NCBI GenBank assembly: GCA_964017195.1
Contig: OZ024887.1
Span: 66,137,228-66,201,227 of the forward strand
Length of the DNA stretch: 64,000 nt
Origin: Siderastrea radians
Taxonomy: Eukaryota > Cnidaria > Anthozoa > Scleractinia > Rhizangiidae
Reading direction: 5' to 3'
Part shown: piece by piece, positions 13,010 to 25,230 of the stretch
Numbering within the stretch: position 1 is the first letter of the stretch
Layout of the letters: each line of letters opens with the position of its first letter
Made by a program: the position numbers and the translations under genes
The notes under the pieces: model-generated
Told to the model about the DNA's origin: nothing
Databases searched by the model: none
Seen by the model: only the letters and a program-made list of their open reading frames with translations

Positions 13010-14300
13010 GTACAGTTCCACTCCTCCTTGCGGAAAACTCTGAGGTTATGTTTTAATACCGTCAGAAACTTAGGTTTCGAATTCTGAGGCTTACGGGCAC
13101 TGATACGTTCCCTCAGAAGAAGTTTGTTTATGGCATGACTTCACCTTTAAGCATTTCACGGATGGTATGTTCATCTGTTTGTCTTTTGTTTAATTTTAGT
13201 TTGTTGATCTGTTAGAAATATCACTTAATACAACTTAGAATCTTTCGGTACTGTTATTTTAGGGCTTTGTCTTATCAGAATTTGAACGCTGTGGCTATAC
13301 GCTCGGAAGGCGGGAAGGGCCGATAGGACATTTTCGAAGAATTTCGAAGGAATGGCCTGTTCAAACATCTTGATAATATTTGATGTTTGTTTGGAATTGC
13401 CAAGTGATCCAAAAAAGTTTTTGGTTTTGTGCATACCATACAGTCGCTGACTCACGGCACGGTTTGAAATAAGCTAAATGCCCTGCACGCTGGTCTCAGA
13501 GAATGAAACCCAGTTTGAGATAGAATCAACTTTAATATTAAAGTCTGCTATCTTTGTATGGAAGTTGCAAGTGATTTTAAGCTATCTTGTTTTTTGTGGC
13601 ATACATGCACGCACGACTACACAACGTTCGTGACGCTATTGTCGCCTAAAAAAACGGTGGGATCAGCGATGGTATGACGCAGCTCTGGTGAGTTACGTAG
13701 TACCAGCTTGATCAGAATATGAAACCCCCTCGGGTGGATGGTATATCGGAGGCTGAAAGATGGTCCGAAAAATTAACAGTTGGCCAAGAAGCGCAGTTAT
13801 GAGGGCAACTGTAATAATCATCCTCCAATATACTAATCGCCTGGGAGGTGTTTATTTACTGATTGCCCGATGACGTAGCAGACTCGACCTACGTCATATA
13901 ATAGCTGACAGATCTCTTTTTTTTCCCGTGACAATTGTGACAACGCCAGCGCGCGTTCTTTACAGAGAGGTTAAATCTCTTTCAACTTTCCACATCACCA
14001 GAGCAACAAAAACTGAAAATGAAACATCGTGGTTCCTTTCCTAAGTCCCCACGGGGCGTAATTGGCAATGGCAACAGTGAACCGAGCACTGAATGCAATC
14101 TAATCATATTTAATACATGGGTACGTTTTCAACTTAAATATTGGACCTTTTTTGTAAGTCTGCTAGTTTTCTTACTTCTATTGTTTTGCAAATCTCTTTG
14201 TTACCTTGGGAGACATGCCTGTAAATTGCTCCTAAAATGGATCAAACAGAAGAATTGTTTGTCTCAAATAATGTGTCCTGAGATAAATGAACGGACTGTG
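13010..14300. repeat. diverged duplicate, copy 2 (paired with 7960-8620)
   Basis: Matches 7960-8620 block by block. It is longer because about 0.6-0.8 kb of unrelated sequence lies between the first block (to about 13,250) and the second (from about 14,100). The reading frame from ATG 14,019 contains a hydrophobic run (FFVSLLVFLLLLF), but no family is recognisable. Confidence 0.55.
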
Positions 14301-14370
14301 AATACGTATCTGCTAACGGCGACTTCACAATAAACAAACTTTTGCAAACTCGTATTGACATATATGATGT

Positions 14371-14476
14371 GGTTCAACTTTATCCTTGGTTCAATTTTTA
14401 CTTTCCTTTGTCTTATACTTGCTACAAAAACTAAGGAAAATAAAAATTGAACCAAGGATAAAATTGAACCACAACA
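14371..14476. repeat. inverted repeat, possible MITE
   Basis: GTGGTTCAACTTTATCCTTG pairs with CAAGGATAAAATTGAACCAC, and the arms continue inward (GTTCAATTTTTACTTTCCTT and its near complement). Roughly 105 bp in total, just upstream of the GT8 gene. Confidence 0.6.
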
Positions 14477-14799
14477 TAATATGATATACATGCAGAAGTT
14501 TGCCAATGTGAAAAATGTTTTCGTGACACAGTTTTATACACCTGCCAGTTTGAATTTGCCAACACTAATTTTGAACTAAAAATTAACAGGCGAACTTTAC
14601 GGGCATAGTGTAACCTCTTGTCAAGCTTCGTGAAGGTGATTTTCCGATCAGAAATTAAGCTGAGTCTCTCTCATGAGAACGTCTCCTTTCTAGTGAAGGG
14701 CAGCGCATGTACAAACATTCAACGTGTATGATAGTGTGAATGTGCTTCAGTTACCCTCGGAGCACCACAAATATCTCAGTATCTACTGCAATGTGTACA

Positions 14800-14830
14800 C
14801 CCCCCCCCCCCACCACACACACACACACGC
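14800..14830. repeat. C-run and CA microsatellite
   Basis: A run of about ten C residues is followed by CACCACACACACACACAC. Simple repeat only. Confidence 0.9.
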
Positions 14831-15074
14831 ACAAAACGGCAGAAAGCGGCTCATTCTCGCTGTAAAATGCGGTAAAACACGCTATTAATAAAAGACGTCA
14901 AGAGTGTCAAAAAAACTACATGTAACAATTATAAATGGCTCGCCTTATAACACACGTCTCGCAATACGCCAAAAAACCCTCTCCTTTTGCATGTCGTGTG
15001 AATTAGAGGCACTTCGCATATTGTGACTTGTTTTAAATGCTTTTCGTTTCGTGTTTTTTTTTTGCAGAGTTAAA

Positions 15075-18000
15075 ATGAGAATTAACATTTTTTCTTGTCG
15101 ATTCCTACTGCTAACTACTGGGTTTATCTTGGTTAACGTTGTGCTGTGGTCACGCTTCAAAGGTTTGTAAGCTGCGTTTACTTACAGCGATGTACAATTT
15201 TCTTTTCTCTTATATTGCACGGGAGGCGATCGGGCAATCAGTGATTACCCGTGAAAGAGTGAGGGGAACAGGGATAAAGAGGCCGGGAAAGGGGTAGGAG
15301 GGGAGTGAAATACGACTCTCCTTAAAACGACTGCGTGGGAGGCTAAGGAAGGGGGGGCGGGGGGCGGGGGGCGGAAAATGTCATTTGAGATAGGAAAAGC
15401 GCGAGAAATATGGAAAACCCTCTTATCACTGCGTATTATTTTATAAAAGTAAAAGTGGAAAGAGGCGTAAGCGGCGACAAATGTCGACCACAGTCCCCTA
15501 TTTTTGGGGGTTGAACGAGTTCGTCCTCTCTGAGTTTGTTGAGCGGCCATATTTAAGAACGCCAAGAGTGAGATCTGGGGGAGAGTTCAAGGCGACTGCA
15601 TCACGTTTTCTTTGTTTCTGTAGAGATAGATCATATATGGTCAAAGGTTTTCTCAGTCTTCAACCAATATAGCGCACGTAGTGTGTTCGTTCCTTTACAA
15701 AGGTACATTTACTAATCATTATGTCATAATGACCCACATTTCAGCTCCCCACAGAAACCTGGAAGCGTTTGTTTTCGTGGCTACAGATGATAAATATGTC
15801 GAGCGAGCTACGGTAACTGCTTTCTCCTTGAAAGAAGTGCGAGCGTCTAGGCCAATAGTCCTGATCTGTACTCCAGGGGTAGCCTCTGTTTCAAGGTGAG
15901 GTTGGCCACATCATGTTATACAATCATAACAGTGGACGGCTTTTAAAATGCTATAACAAATTCAAACTGAGATTAGTAAAAAGGGATAAAAAAGATTGGT
16001 GCACTAGAGTTGCAGATCGCACCCTGGAGGAAATGACTGACTCTCGACGATTGTCCTGAAAATTTCACATGTTAATACTCTTAGCTTAATCTAATGTATA
16101 ATTTGACTAGACTTCAAACTCTTTAAAAGAGCAAGATAGTGAGTCAACCTTTCTCATCTACTTTCATTGACTTTTAATCATAACCAGTGAACACGCTCTA
16201 TTAAAATATAATGGACGCCACCGTCGGTGCCTATTGAGTTATGGATGTAATTGGGAGGTTTGTTAAACACACAAGCATCTAGTCGGAATATCGCCAAGAG
16301 CATCCTCGGAGACCCAGGGGCAGATAGTCGAGGCGAGAGGCAGATAAAACTGGCGAAATCGGTGCGAGCTAAAGCCTGGTGCAAGCGAAAGTTTACAAGA
16401 CGGGCGGGAACAGCCCCTCGGAGGATACCTTCAACGGACTAGTTCAAGAGCCCATTTGCGCTCTTGCTTCTGATTGAGCACAAATTTCACAATTCACAAT
16501 TTATTCACAACAAAATTTACAAAAAATACATTAAATTACATTATACTCTGTATAAGACGTCACGAAAGGAACGGGGAAATAAGCTGATCGCTGATTGGGC
16601 ACAAAAATTTCAATGCCTCAAAATTAGTGCTCAATCAGAAGCAAGAACGCAAATGGGCCTTGAACTAGTCCGTTAAAGGTGTTGTATTTTTTGAGGGATT
16701 GTATCCTCCCAGGGGCTGTTCCCACCCGTCTTGTAAACTTTCGCCCGCACCAGGCTTCAGCTCGCACCGATTTCGCGCGTTTTATCTGCCTCTCGCCCTG
16801 CCGACTATCTGCCCCTGGGTCTCCGAGGATGCGCCAAGAGCGACTCTTGCCCTTTTTTCGCGCTTAGCAACCTCCCGCATGCATCTGCCATAACTCAATA
16901 GTGCGCGCTGGGACGTTTTCCATTTTTTAAATGTTCTTGCGGGAAACGCGAAGTGAACCAATTTTTGTGAGCGACCTTCATCATAGTAAATGACAGCACT
17001 GTAAAATTTGGTGTGACCTTATGCTAGTTTAACCGTATACCTTTACTTTTACTCGAATCCTCTTTACTCCACATTGTTTCTTTTTACTAATGTGAACGTT
17101 CAACATCGTACAACAAAGTTGTTCTCAACAGGGCTGCAACGATACATTTTCCCACGATACTATCTATATATCTCGATACAAGGGCCACGATGCTATACAC
17201 GATACGATACATTACTATGCGCGACAAAAGTAGTTACCAACAACTTAGACTACTTTCAAATAATTTATTTCATAGTAATAACACAACATTAAATCGCCTT
17301 ACAAGAGCTAAAATGCAGAGCTTGGGTAAGGAATATTAAGGACAGTGCTTTGAAAATTTGTTGATGTATCATATTTTGTTGCATAGTAGCGATATCTTAT
17401 TCAAATGTCGATGTTCGTATCCCGGGAAAAATATCGCGGTTCACCGGTGCATCTGTGTATCGTGGCAGCCCTAGTTTCCAACAGAGTTGGGTGAAGTTGA
17501 AACCTTTTGACGGAGGTCTGAGATATTTCTTTCTCCACAGGTTTCGAAATCTTAGCATCTTCGACAAAGTCGTGATTAGACCTGAGCTAAAAGTTCCTCA
17601 AAACGACCGGAACCCAAATCTCGTGCTGAGACCCTGGCTGACAAAAACCTTCTCCAAACTCAACATTTGGACGCTTACCTCTTACAGCAAGATAGTCTAC
17701 CTTGATTCAGATATTCTGGTTCTGAAAAATATCGATGATTTGTTCGAGCGTGAAGAGCTCTCGGCTGGTTCCGAGGACTTGTGGCCAGATGTCTTCAACA
17801 GCGGAGTTTTAGTGATAGAGCCCTCCCAGACAACATTTGAAAGACTGATTGAACGGGCACAATCAGAACCCAGCTGGGACGGTATGCTGTAATGATAGCC
17901 ATTAGGCATGGTTGCACAACCATGGTAATAGTGATAGCTAAATTGAAGAGTACAACGCAACTCTAGCTTCAAGGCGTATCCACTAAATATTGGCTATGTT

Positions 18001-19639
18001 GTTAGAGCAAGCACTGGGGATCGCACAAGCTTAGGACCCGTTTGTTCGAATGTCGGTTAACGCTAACCCTGGGTTTAAACTTAAGAAAAGGTCCTGTTTC
18101 TCTTGTGGAAAAGAGTTTCCACAGCTTATATTAAGTGGTCGTTTGAAAGCAACAAAAGTTAAAATAAAGGACTGAAAGAATATTTCAGGAATTCTCAATT
18201 TCTCATCTCTTGTCTCAAGACGAAATAAAAAATCAATCCTGGGTTAGCTTAATCCTGCTTTCATCAACGGGGCCCTTGTCACGAGTGCTTTTCTTGTTTC
18301 TACGCAGCCTGCGATGAATTTTAGCATGGTGTTTCTTATACCGAAGTGATAGCTTTCATACACGGGAGCTAGTTTACACCGTTGTTAGTAAAATGCAAAT
18401 GAAGTCAACCCTACTCCAGTAATCACCGTGTTCGAGTAAAGTCCAGAAAATGAAAAAGAGTTGCATTTGTTTCTTTCTTAGACTGTGGCCAGCGAAAGCG
18501 AACACAGACACAGAGACAATTACTCTACGATCCCAGCTGAGCACGTAAACTGAATATATACTGTTTTTTAGGGACTGACCAAGGATTGCTAAATGACGTC
18601 TTTGGTGAGCTGTGGCGAAATGCTGCGGACAGGCGCCTTCCTTACACATACAATATGGCGTACACAACATTCAAAATCTATCGAAGCGCACATAATAGGT
18701 GAGGAGAACCTTAGTAGAGCTGGTTTATTCTAGCTAGTTGCCTGCCATCAAGATGAGAGTGTTCTTTTTTAAATAAACACCCAAGACAATTTTCTTGAGT
18801 GAAATGTCCCTCGAAATTTCGTAACATGAGAACATCTTGTTTTCGGCAGAAGGATAAACAGAATGTTGTTTTGAGTACAGACAAAGACCAGCTAGAATTT
18901 TCGGAAAGCCAAGCAGCTTGTTATTTTGGCTAATGAGACTCCCTTTTCCCTAAAATTTTCTGTTCCCATAAAAATCAACGCCAGGCTCCTATCAACGCAC
19001 AACAGTCTATCGCCTACGGACACAAAACCCATAAAGTCAGATACCACGCAGCTCTCAACAACCTCTAATTTCATTGGACCTTGGTATCACAGAGCTCTAT
19101 TGTTTTCAGGGCTAGGGTCCATTGTTCTGTTGTTTGTTCTATTGTTTTCTCAGCGAATCAGAGAAGACCTTATAAGAGCTGCCCTAAAGTCTTCAAAACA
19201 AATAAGAAAACATGCAGAATACTAAAGAGGAGGCCCAAACTTACTTGTTCCTAACTACTTTTTTTTGTCTCTAAATGACATTCCTCACTATCCGGAGCTT
19301 CCCGGCATATTGTCGTATTTATTTTTTAGATAATATATCAGATCCTTTATTTCTCTCGGTCAGCAGTTGGCGACATCGACTGAGGTTTATAAGCCTCCCT
19401 GCACATCCTTCACACGCTTTACTCTGCCTGTTTCTTCAGGACACACTTGACTTGGTTGTTTTTATTTTTTGTCTGTCAGATTTAAAGATCAAATCAAAGT
19501 TGTTCACTTTCTCGGTACACTGGAGAAGAAACCGTGGGATTATCAGTTGAACGAATCAACAAATGAGTTAGAGCCTGATGCAGACATTTATGTGCAGAAA
19601 TGGTGGAATATTTATCTGACATACGTCAAGGGACACTGA
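15075..19639 (+). CDS. glycogenin-like GT8 glycosyltransferase, membrane-anchored
   Basis: Five exons join in phase: 15075-15162, 15745-15895, 17541-17881, 18572-18698 and 19480-19639, 867 nt or 288 residues. Exon 1 gives a short basic start, then a hydrophobic run (FLLLTTGFILVNVVLW) that reads as a type II signal anchor. Exon 2 carries the nucleotide-sugar-binding start of the GT8 fold (AFVFVATDDKYVERATV...SLKEVRASRPIVLI). Exon 3 holds the metal-binding DxD motif in VYLDSDILVLKNIDDLF and the family block WPDVFNSGVLVIEPS; exon 4 has TDQGLLND. These are glycogenin family landmarks. GT8 enzymes transfer sugar from a nucleotide donor with Mn2+. Ordinary glycogenin is cytosolic and has a glycogen-synthase-binding tail; this protein has an anchor and no such tail, so a Golgi or secretory-pathway acceptor is more likely. 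Acceptor unknown. All splice sites are GT-AG. Confidence 0.9.
16231..16901. mobile_element. foldback element in GT8 intron 2
   Basis: The outer ends pair as CTATTGAGTTATGG and CCATAACTCAATAG. Long arms follow, with matching blocks such as CCCAGGGGCAGATAG / CTATCTGCCCCTGGG and GGACTAGTTCAAG / CTTGAACTAGTCC. About 250-bp arms enclose an AT-rich centre. No target duplication could be fixed. Confidence 0.75.
17129..17473. mobile_element. hAT-like MITE in GT8 intron 2
   Basis: The ends are CAGGGCTGCAACGATACA and TGTGTATCGTGGCAGCCCTA, the CAGGG-type termini seen in hAT elements. Flanks GTTCTCAA (17121-17128) and GTTTCCAA (17474-17481) look like a decayed 8-bp target duplication, the hAT length. 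The inside is rich in CGATAC repeats and has no transposase. Confidence 0.7.
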
Positions 19640-19814
19640 CACAGAAATGAAGAAACTGCTAATTCCAATCTTAAGCGACTATGATTGTTCAGATAAGGAG
19701 TGTGGGGTAAAAGCCTAGCAATTACGAAAACTGAATTCATCACGAATGCCGTATTTTTCAAATAATAACGGGCAGCCATAAGTCTTCTTCTGTGCTTTAA
19801 AAGTTGGTTATAAT

Positions 19815-20330
19815 TCAATGGACTGCCATTATTTGAGGAAATATGAATAGTAAATGGAAAATAACCAGCACCGACTTGAGACCCCAGGAGAGGGGGTATT
19901 CCAGATTTCTAGCGACGTGGATGATCAAATAGGGGCAAAAATCGAAACCCAAAAAAATCCCTAGGGCTTCCAACGAAACCCCAAAAACCCCTGGACCAAA
20001 AATTAACCCCCCTCCCCCCCCAAAAAAAAAACAAAAAACAAAAAACAAAAAACAAAAATCCCGTGCCGAATTTCCAAGCCTTAAAAATTTCCACTGAGGA
20101 TTTCATGATATAACACGAACTACGCAGTCAGCACTACCAAGAATCTTGAGATTGTTTTAAATACCCCCCAAAATCCCTATTTAAATCTAGCCACACACGA
20201 AAAATTACTTGCTTTAATTCTCCTACCCAAAAGAATCCCGGAAACGAAAATTTCAAACCCCCAAAAATCCTTTGATCATTCCCATCACTTGAAATCTGGA
20301 GTACCCCCCTGGGCTTGAAACCGTAACTTT
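19815..20330. other. A/C-rich low-complexity stretch
   Basis: Sequence dominated by runs such as CCCCCCCAAAAAAAAA and repeated CAAAAAA. Open frames here are a consequence of the composition. No gene is supported between the GT8 stop and 21,581. Confidence 0.6.
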
Positions 20331-20586
20331 ATTTCAAACAAAAATGTAGTAAATACGTGACATTGCCTGTGTCCCTCTCCTCTGATCGTTTACCGTGCGA
20401 GCAGAGGTTTCTTGGTCGCCCTGTGTTCCGGCGGGTGACGAGAATTCTGCTTTTGACACTTGTTGTAAAATGCAACTGAAAACATGTCTTGCACCATGGT
20501 TTGCTATCGTGGTCTGCTCTGTTCAAATCAATCCTTGAAATTCAAATCGTTAGGTTTAAACATATGCAATACTATAGCATTCTCCT

Positions 20587-20772
20587 CAGGGCCGTAGCCA
20601 GAAAAAAAGTTTGACTGAGGCAATGTCCAGGGTTAAAAATATGACTGAGGCAATGTCCATGGTGAAATTCTCTTCCTAGGTATTTAGGGTGTTAAACGAA
20701 AAAAATGACTGAGAAAACGAAAAACATGACTGAAGCAAGTGCCTCGGGTGCCTCATACTGGCTACGGCCCTG
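20587..20772. mobile_element. short hAT-like MITE
   Basis: Perfect inverted ends CAGGGCCGTAGCCAG and CTGGCTACGGCCCTG. The inside contains several degenerate copies of ATGACTGAGGCAATGTCCA. No matching target duplication was found, so the superfamily rests on the CAGGG ends only. Confidence 0.65.
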
Positions 20773-20815
20773 CAGTACTTAACAAAATGTAATATAGAAT
20801 TATATGTAGATCATC

Positions 20816-20948
20816 GCAGTGAAGGTGTTTCAACCTAAGCGGTTGAAAAGAAGAAACCTGAAAAAATTCAGGCTTGAACGGGAATTTTGAACCTGAATTT
20901 TTTCAGGTTTCTTCTTTTCAACTGCTTAGGTTGAAACACCTTCACTGC
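20816..20948. mobile_element. palindromic MITE
   Basis: Arms of about 55 bp: GCAGTGAAGGTGTTTCAACC and its complement GGTTGAAACACCTTCACTGC, followed inward by TTCAGG/CCTGAA blocks with one or two mismatches. It would form a strong hairpin if transcribed. Confidence 0.8.
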
Positions 20949-21495
20949 TATCTTTATCGGCAGTTCAAATATACGAATTTCATATATTAATGTTCAAAAT
21001 GTAATATATTTGCTGAAAGGTTGGCCAGCTAAGCTCACTGCATCGTTCCTCATAGGACATTTCCTGTCGTTTCTGAGTTATTTACACAGGACAGCTTGAG
21101 AAACCATTTTCACTGTAAATTAACCTTGCGATACGGCCACTTAAAAATGAAAACAAAAAATGAACAAAAACATTTCTCTTACTTCATGTTCATAACAGTG
21201 CAAAACGAAAAGCTACAGTGAACGTCTCTTGTGGTTTGCATTGTTATCGTTTGCAATTCCTAATGGACACACGTGCCCCCCCCCCCCCTTCCTTTCTGAT
21301 TCTCTGGCACCAGAGGTTTTTTTTTTCTCAAACCAAACGAATTTCGTCTGCGAAGAATAAAGAGAAACTTTCAGAAAAGCCGCGTCGATTTCCGGCTGCG
21401 ATTCCCAGCCTGGGGTGGCCTGGGAAGGAGGTTAGACCCCAGGCTACCCTCTTGCTCTTTAGCTTTGAAGAGCATCATGGGTTTTGACACTTCGT

Positions 21496-21506
21496 CGCCA
21501 TCTTGG
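21496..21506 (+). promoter_or_regulatory. YY1-type CGCCATCTTGG element
   Basis: CGCCATCTTGG matches the YY1 core (GCCATCTTG) that in animals often sits at transcription starts of nuclear genes for mitochondrial proteins. It lies about 75 bp before the ATG of the ATP synthase subunit e gene. A role as core promoter is inferred from position. Confidence 0.6.
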
Positions 21507-21581
21507 AAAAAGTTGGTTGCTTTGCTAGTCGCAACTGTTTAGGGTAATTAGTGGGAGTTGCGGCTACATTTAGAGGAGAAC

Positions 21582-24500
21582 ATGCCTGTTAAAGTCAATC
21601 CAGCGATCCGGGTAGGTAGAAATCTGGAAAATTCCTACGTCAAGTTGTCCTGTTAAAGGAAGTTGAGGCGGTCTTTAGCTAAATGGCGTGCCGGTTAAAG
21701 GCCAGTTAAAGTAGTATTGGTCTCCAAATGTATGGCGTGGTAAGTGCTTCTTGCACAGGACTTGCCTTTGGAGAGAGATATGTTTAATAAATATGTAATC
21801 TTAGCCTGGTTCTCATATACTGCAACTGTGCCTGTAAAAACATCTTCACTTGTATTGACAATCCCAGATTGTGACGAGTCCCAGTATTATCACGGATCAC
21901 GGGTATTCGACGATGTATCGCTGACAAGGCGAAAGTAGGGGAAAATAACATTAGAAAACTAATGAAGTGTGGGGTAGATTGAGCTGTTACATTCCTGTGT
22001 GCCACAGGAATGTTCTCATAAAACGACTTAGTTGAAAACTTGTAAGAAAAACTGCCTACACGGTGGCAAACTTGAACTCAACTCCACTTTCAAGGCACAC
22101 TGGCAGTAAAGACCTGGGATGGCTTTTGACACCAGAATCACTTGTTCCAGTATGCTGGCATAGTATCTGAGGGATGGGGTTGTTCACATTATGCTCAATG
22201 TTCCACACTATTATGCTCATTCTTTATGCTCAACAAATGTCACTATTATGCTCAATTAGCATCACTATTATGCTCCATTATAATAATTATTACATAAAAA
22301 TGAAAACTGCTGTTCTTTTTTTGTGAAGGAACTGGAACTGCTGGAATTCATTTTTTGGCTAATTTGTAACCAGGCGTGGTCTTAAAGCCGGTGTCTTGAG
22401 TGGGAATCATAATTATGTTTTTGGCAAAGTTTTTATTAAAAAAAAGAGGCAAAGAAACTTGGCACTATTATTCTAGCATAGTTCTTGGTTCTTTTGCCTC
22501 ACTATGATGCTCACTATTATGCCCACAACCCTTATGTGGACAGCCCTACCGAGGGAGTGCCAGTGGCTGTGTCGCAGGTATTTTGGTGGGACATGAGAAC
22601 CAGGCCTTAGTTGTAGCCAACATAAGTTATATTGTTAATCAAAATAAACTTGTAAATATATACAAGCTCATAAAAATAAAAAGAATATGTAACATGTTTT
22701 TGCCCTGATGTATATTTTGACATCCACAAAATTGAAAAATGTACATGTGGCAACTAAACAATGTTTAGGTACATGTATGGAAAGTTATTTTGTTAAACTT
22801 TGCATGTGTACTGGAAATAATTAAATGGTTATTGGTGATAACATCCCATGTTTTACCATTTTGAATAGCAAGTTAAGACTCTCCTTTATTTGACAGTTTT
22901 CTAGGTATGCCGCTTTACTGCTTGGCTTGGCATATGGATATAAAAGAAATGGTAAAACAAGCTTATATTATTGTACCTTATAATAACTAAAAATTGTTTC
23001 AAACATGTGCATGTGGTGGTTAAGCTACGGAATACAGGGGCACTTTTAACCATGTGTCAAATTAGGCAGCTTGTTGGCTTGTTACACTACCTGATTGACT
23101 TAGACTTAGCATGCATATAGTTTCTAGCTCTTTTCATCTTCTCCTGAGCCAAGTGAACTATGAAATGCAGAGACCCAAGACTTAAAACACATTTTCATAT
23201 TATACATCCCCTGCCAAGTCAGCTGTGATAAACAAATCAACAGATACATGATTGTACATGGACCTAACACCTGAGGTGCAAATAATATTTCTTGGTCATT
23301 ATATCCACTGCCCAGCCAAACAAGCCATCAACCCAAAGACATAATTTTTTGAGCCCAGGGAGTCGCTAAATTTGTTTGCCTTCAAATGTGGTCCTGCGTT
23401 GTGTACATGTAGTTGTCCTAGTGTAGTACTTAGAAGGAATTGCAGTACTTACTTTGTGGTGCTAGACCTTGAAAACGTTGAGGATTATGCTACATGTACT
23501 GTACTTAAAGCAGTTTTCATGGTTAGTGCTACTCCTTGAAAAGTCCTGGGATTTAATTTTAATTTTCAAGTGTGCTTGAAAAGCCCTAGAAATTAAGAAT
23601 TTCTACTAGGACTGCTTGAAAAGTCCTTGAAGTCTTGCTCCAGTGTTAACTGATGTTTCAGCTTAATGCAAGTAAATACCATAAAAAGAGAAAAGTATGA
23701 AAACATCCTGCACTTGTTAAAACCACTCCTTGAAAACTCCCTTTTGGGTCCTTGAATACTCCTGGAATTGAATATTCAGCACTAAAATGCTGAGTTTTGC
23801 AGTGGAACCCCTGGCCCAGGTGACTAAGACTTAATACAGTTAGTTCTTGTAGCACAAGACGTCAAAAACGTTTGTTACAGTGAGTTCAACAATGGGCTGT
23901 GGGTGGTCTTGATAGCCATAGACTGCAATTGGGTTAGTGCTTGAGTTAGCTAGAGGACCATTGCAGGGATATTTTTTTCCTACTTTTTGATTGCTTTAAA
24001 CAATAACTTTTTTGAAACCACCCAAGGGAAGGGCCATTTAAGCAGCTGTCACAAGGTCTTACTGAATTATGGTAGTCAAGAAAATAAAAAACAGACAACA
24101 TATACTGCATGAGTAAGGGATGGAGTTGAATGTCTTCCACTTATCTTTGGTTACTACTATTTTATTTCCACTTTTTGCAGAGTACCTCAAACCCATAGCT
24201 GCACAAGAGAGAGAGGTTGAAGCAGCAAGAGCTAAAGAAAGGGCAGAGCTGGAGGCGATAAGAAAAGCAGAGGCTGCAAAAGGTTTGTCTTGCCTTGGAC
24301 ATCATTTATTAATTGCATATTCCCGATATGATCCTGGCCTTTTAAAACAATAAAATCGGTGATAGATGAAGTCAACATCATTCTATTGACAAATTGATCT
24401 CTGAAGTAACCAGTGGTTGAGTGGTTGTAATTGTAAACTACAGTAAATATAACAATAAGCTGGTGTTGCATTGCAAAGGTTTACTCATCTGCCATATATA

Positions 24501-25077
24501 AAGGAAAATTGATGTCAAAGTCAGTTCTATCACTATTTAGTATAATTGCTCAGGTGAATACAGAGAAGCGTGCGCACTGATTGGTTGAGGATTATGTCAT
24601 ATTTTGCTATAATCACCCCGTGCGAGGTGATTATAATACTGAAGCACTAACTTTCAAAATGGCCACCGTGCGATTTTTGATGTTTTGGAAGAAAAGAAAA
24701 AAGAAAATGCATTTGCTCTGATAATCACCTGAGCAATTATACTAAAACAATTATTCTCCTCAGGCTCAGCGAATATTGTGGAATAATTCCCTCGACTTTT
24801 TCTTGGGGATTATTCCACAATATTCACTTCGCCATCAGCGAATAATTGTTAAATACCGGGTATCACTCTTTATTATGTTATACTGGGTCATGAATACACC
24901 AGCTTTGCCATTCCTCGATCACACAAATCTTGGCATCCTATCTGTCAATCCTGGGTATGTGAAAAAAAAAGTTTACCCACACATGTACTCTGTTAATTTA
25001 TGTACGAGTGTATGTTATGAAGTGATAAAATGTTAACTTGATAATTACTGTTTTCTTTTGCAGTACCAATCTTTTAG
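21582..25077 (+). CDS. ATP5ME: ATP synthase membrane subunit e, mitochondrial
   Basis: Four exons in phase: 21582-21611, 22897-22951, 24181-24282 and 25064-25077 (stop TAG), 201 nt or 66 residues; animal subunit e proteins are about 70. Exon 2 encodes FSRYAALLLGLAYGYKRN, the single inner-membrane helix with a GxxxG-like spacing (GLAYG), which in this family supports dimerisation of F1Fo-ATP synthase. Exon 3 starts EYLKPIAAQEREVEAARAKE, the charged coiled-coil part, a close fit to the family pattern of a YLKP block followed by Glu/Arg/Lys-rich helix. Start chosen because MPVKVNPAIR is the first ATG after the promoter and splices in phase 0. The protein needs no cleaved presequence. All introns are GT-AG; intron 3 carries a MITE. 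No paralogue or damage seen. Confidence 0.92.
23500..23780. repeat. degenerate CCTTGAAAAGTCC repeat
   Basis: Within intron 2 of the ATP synthase subunit e gene, a 13-mer close to CCTTGAAAAGTCC recurs five or more times with irregular spacing. It is probably an old tandem repeat; no function is apparent. Confidence 0.5.
24536..24746. mobile_element. MITE in ATP5ME intron 3
   Basis: The ends TTTAGTATAATTGCTCAGGT and ACCTGAGCAATTATACTAAA are complementary. The inside holds a second inverted pair (CACCCCGTGCGAGGTG). About 210 bp, no coding capacity. Confidence 0.8.
24765..24850. repeat. inverted repeat
   Basis: GCGAATATTGTGGAATAATTCC pairs with GGATTATTCCACAATATTC across an 18-bp loop. It lies directly behind the neighbouring MITE and may be a separate small insertion. 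Confidence 0.6.
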
Positions 25078-25224
25078 ATGAGCTGTTTAACTGGGACTAT
25101 TTATGATGCTTCTCGTGTTTTCATCAAAACTTTGTGTTAACAAAAATGTTCTGTCCTGCTGTCCTTTTATTATGGTGTCCTTTTGTGTGGGTTTAATTCT
25201 TTGTATCCGACTTAAGATTGCTGA

Positions 25225-25230
25225 AATAAA
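25225..25230 (+). terminator. polyadenylation signal AATAAA of ATP5ME
   Basis: AATAAA sits about 150 bp after the stop codon of ATP synthase subunit e, the usual place for a 3' end signal. The next host gene downstream (YKT6) is transcribed towards it, so the two are convergent. Confidence 0.75.

Noticed and set aside
22190..22520. Repeated CACTATTATGCTCA motifs as a CRISPR-like array
   Set aside because: Spacing is irregular and no constant repeat-spacer pattern exists; it is a eukaryotic simple repeat in an intron.
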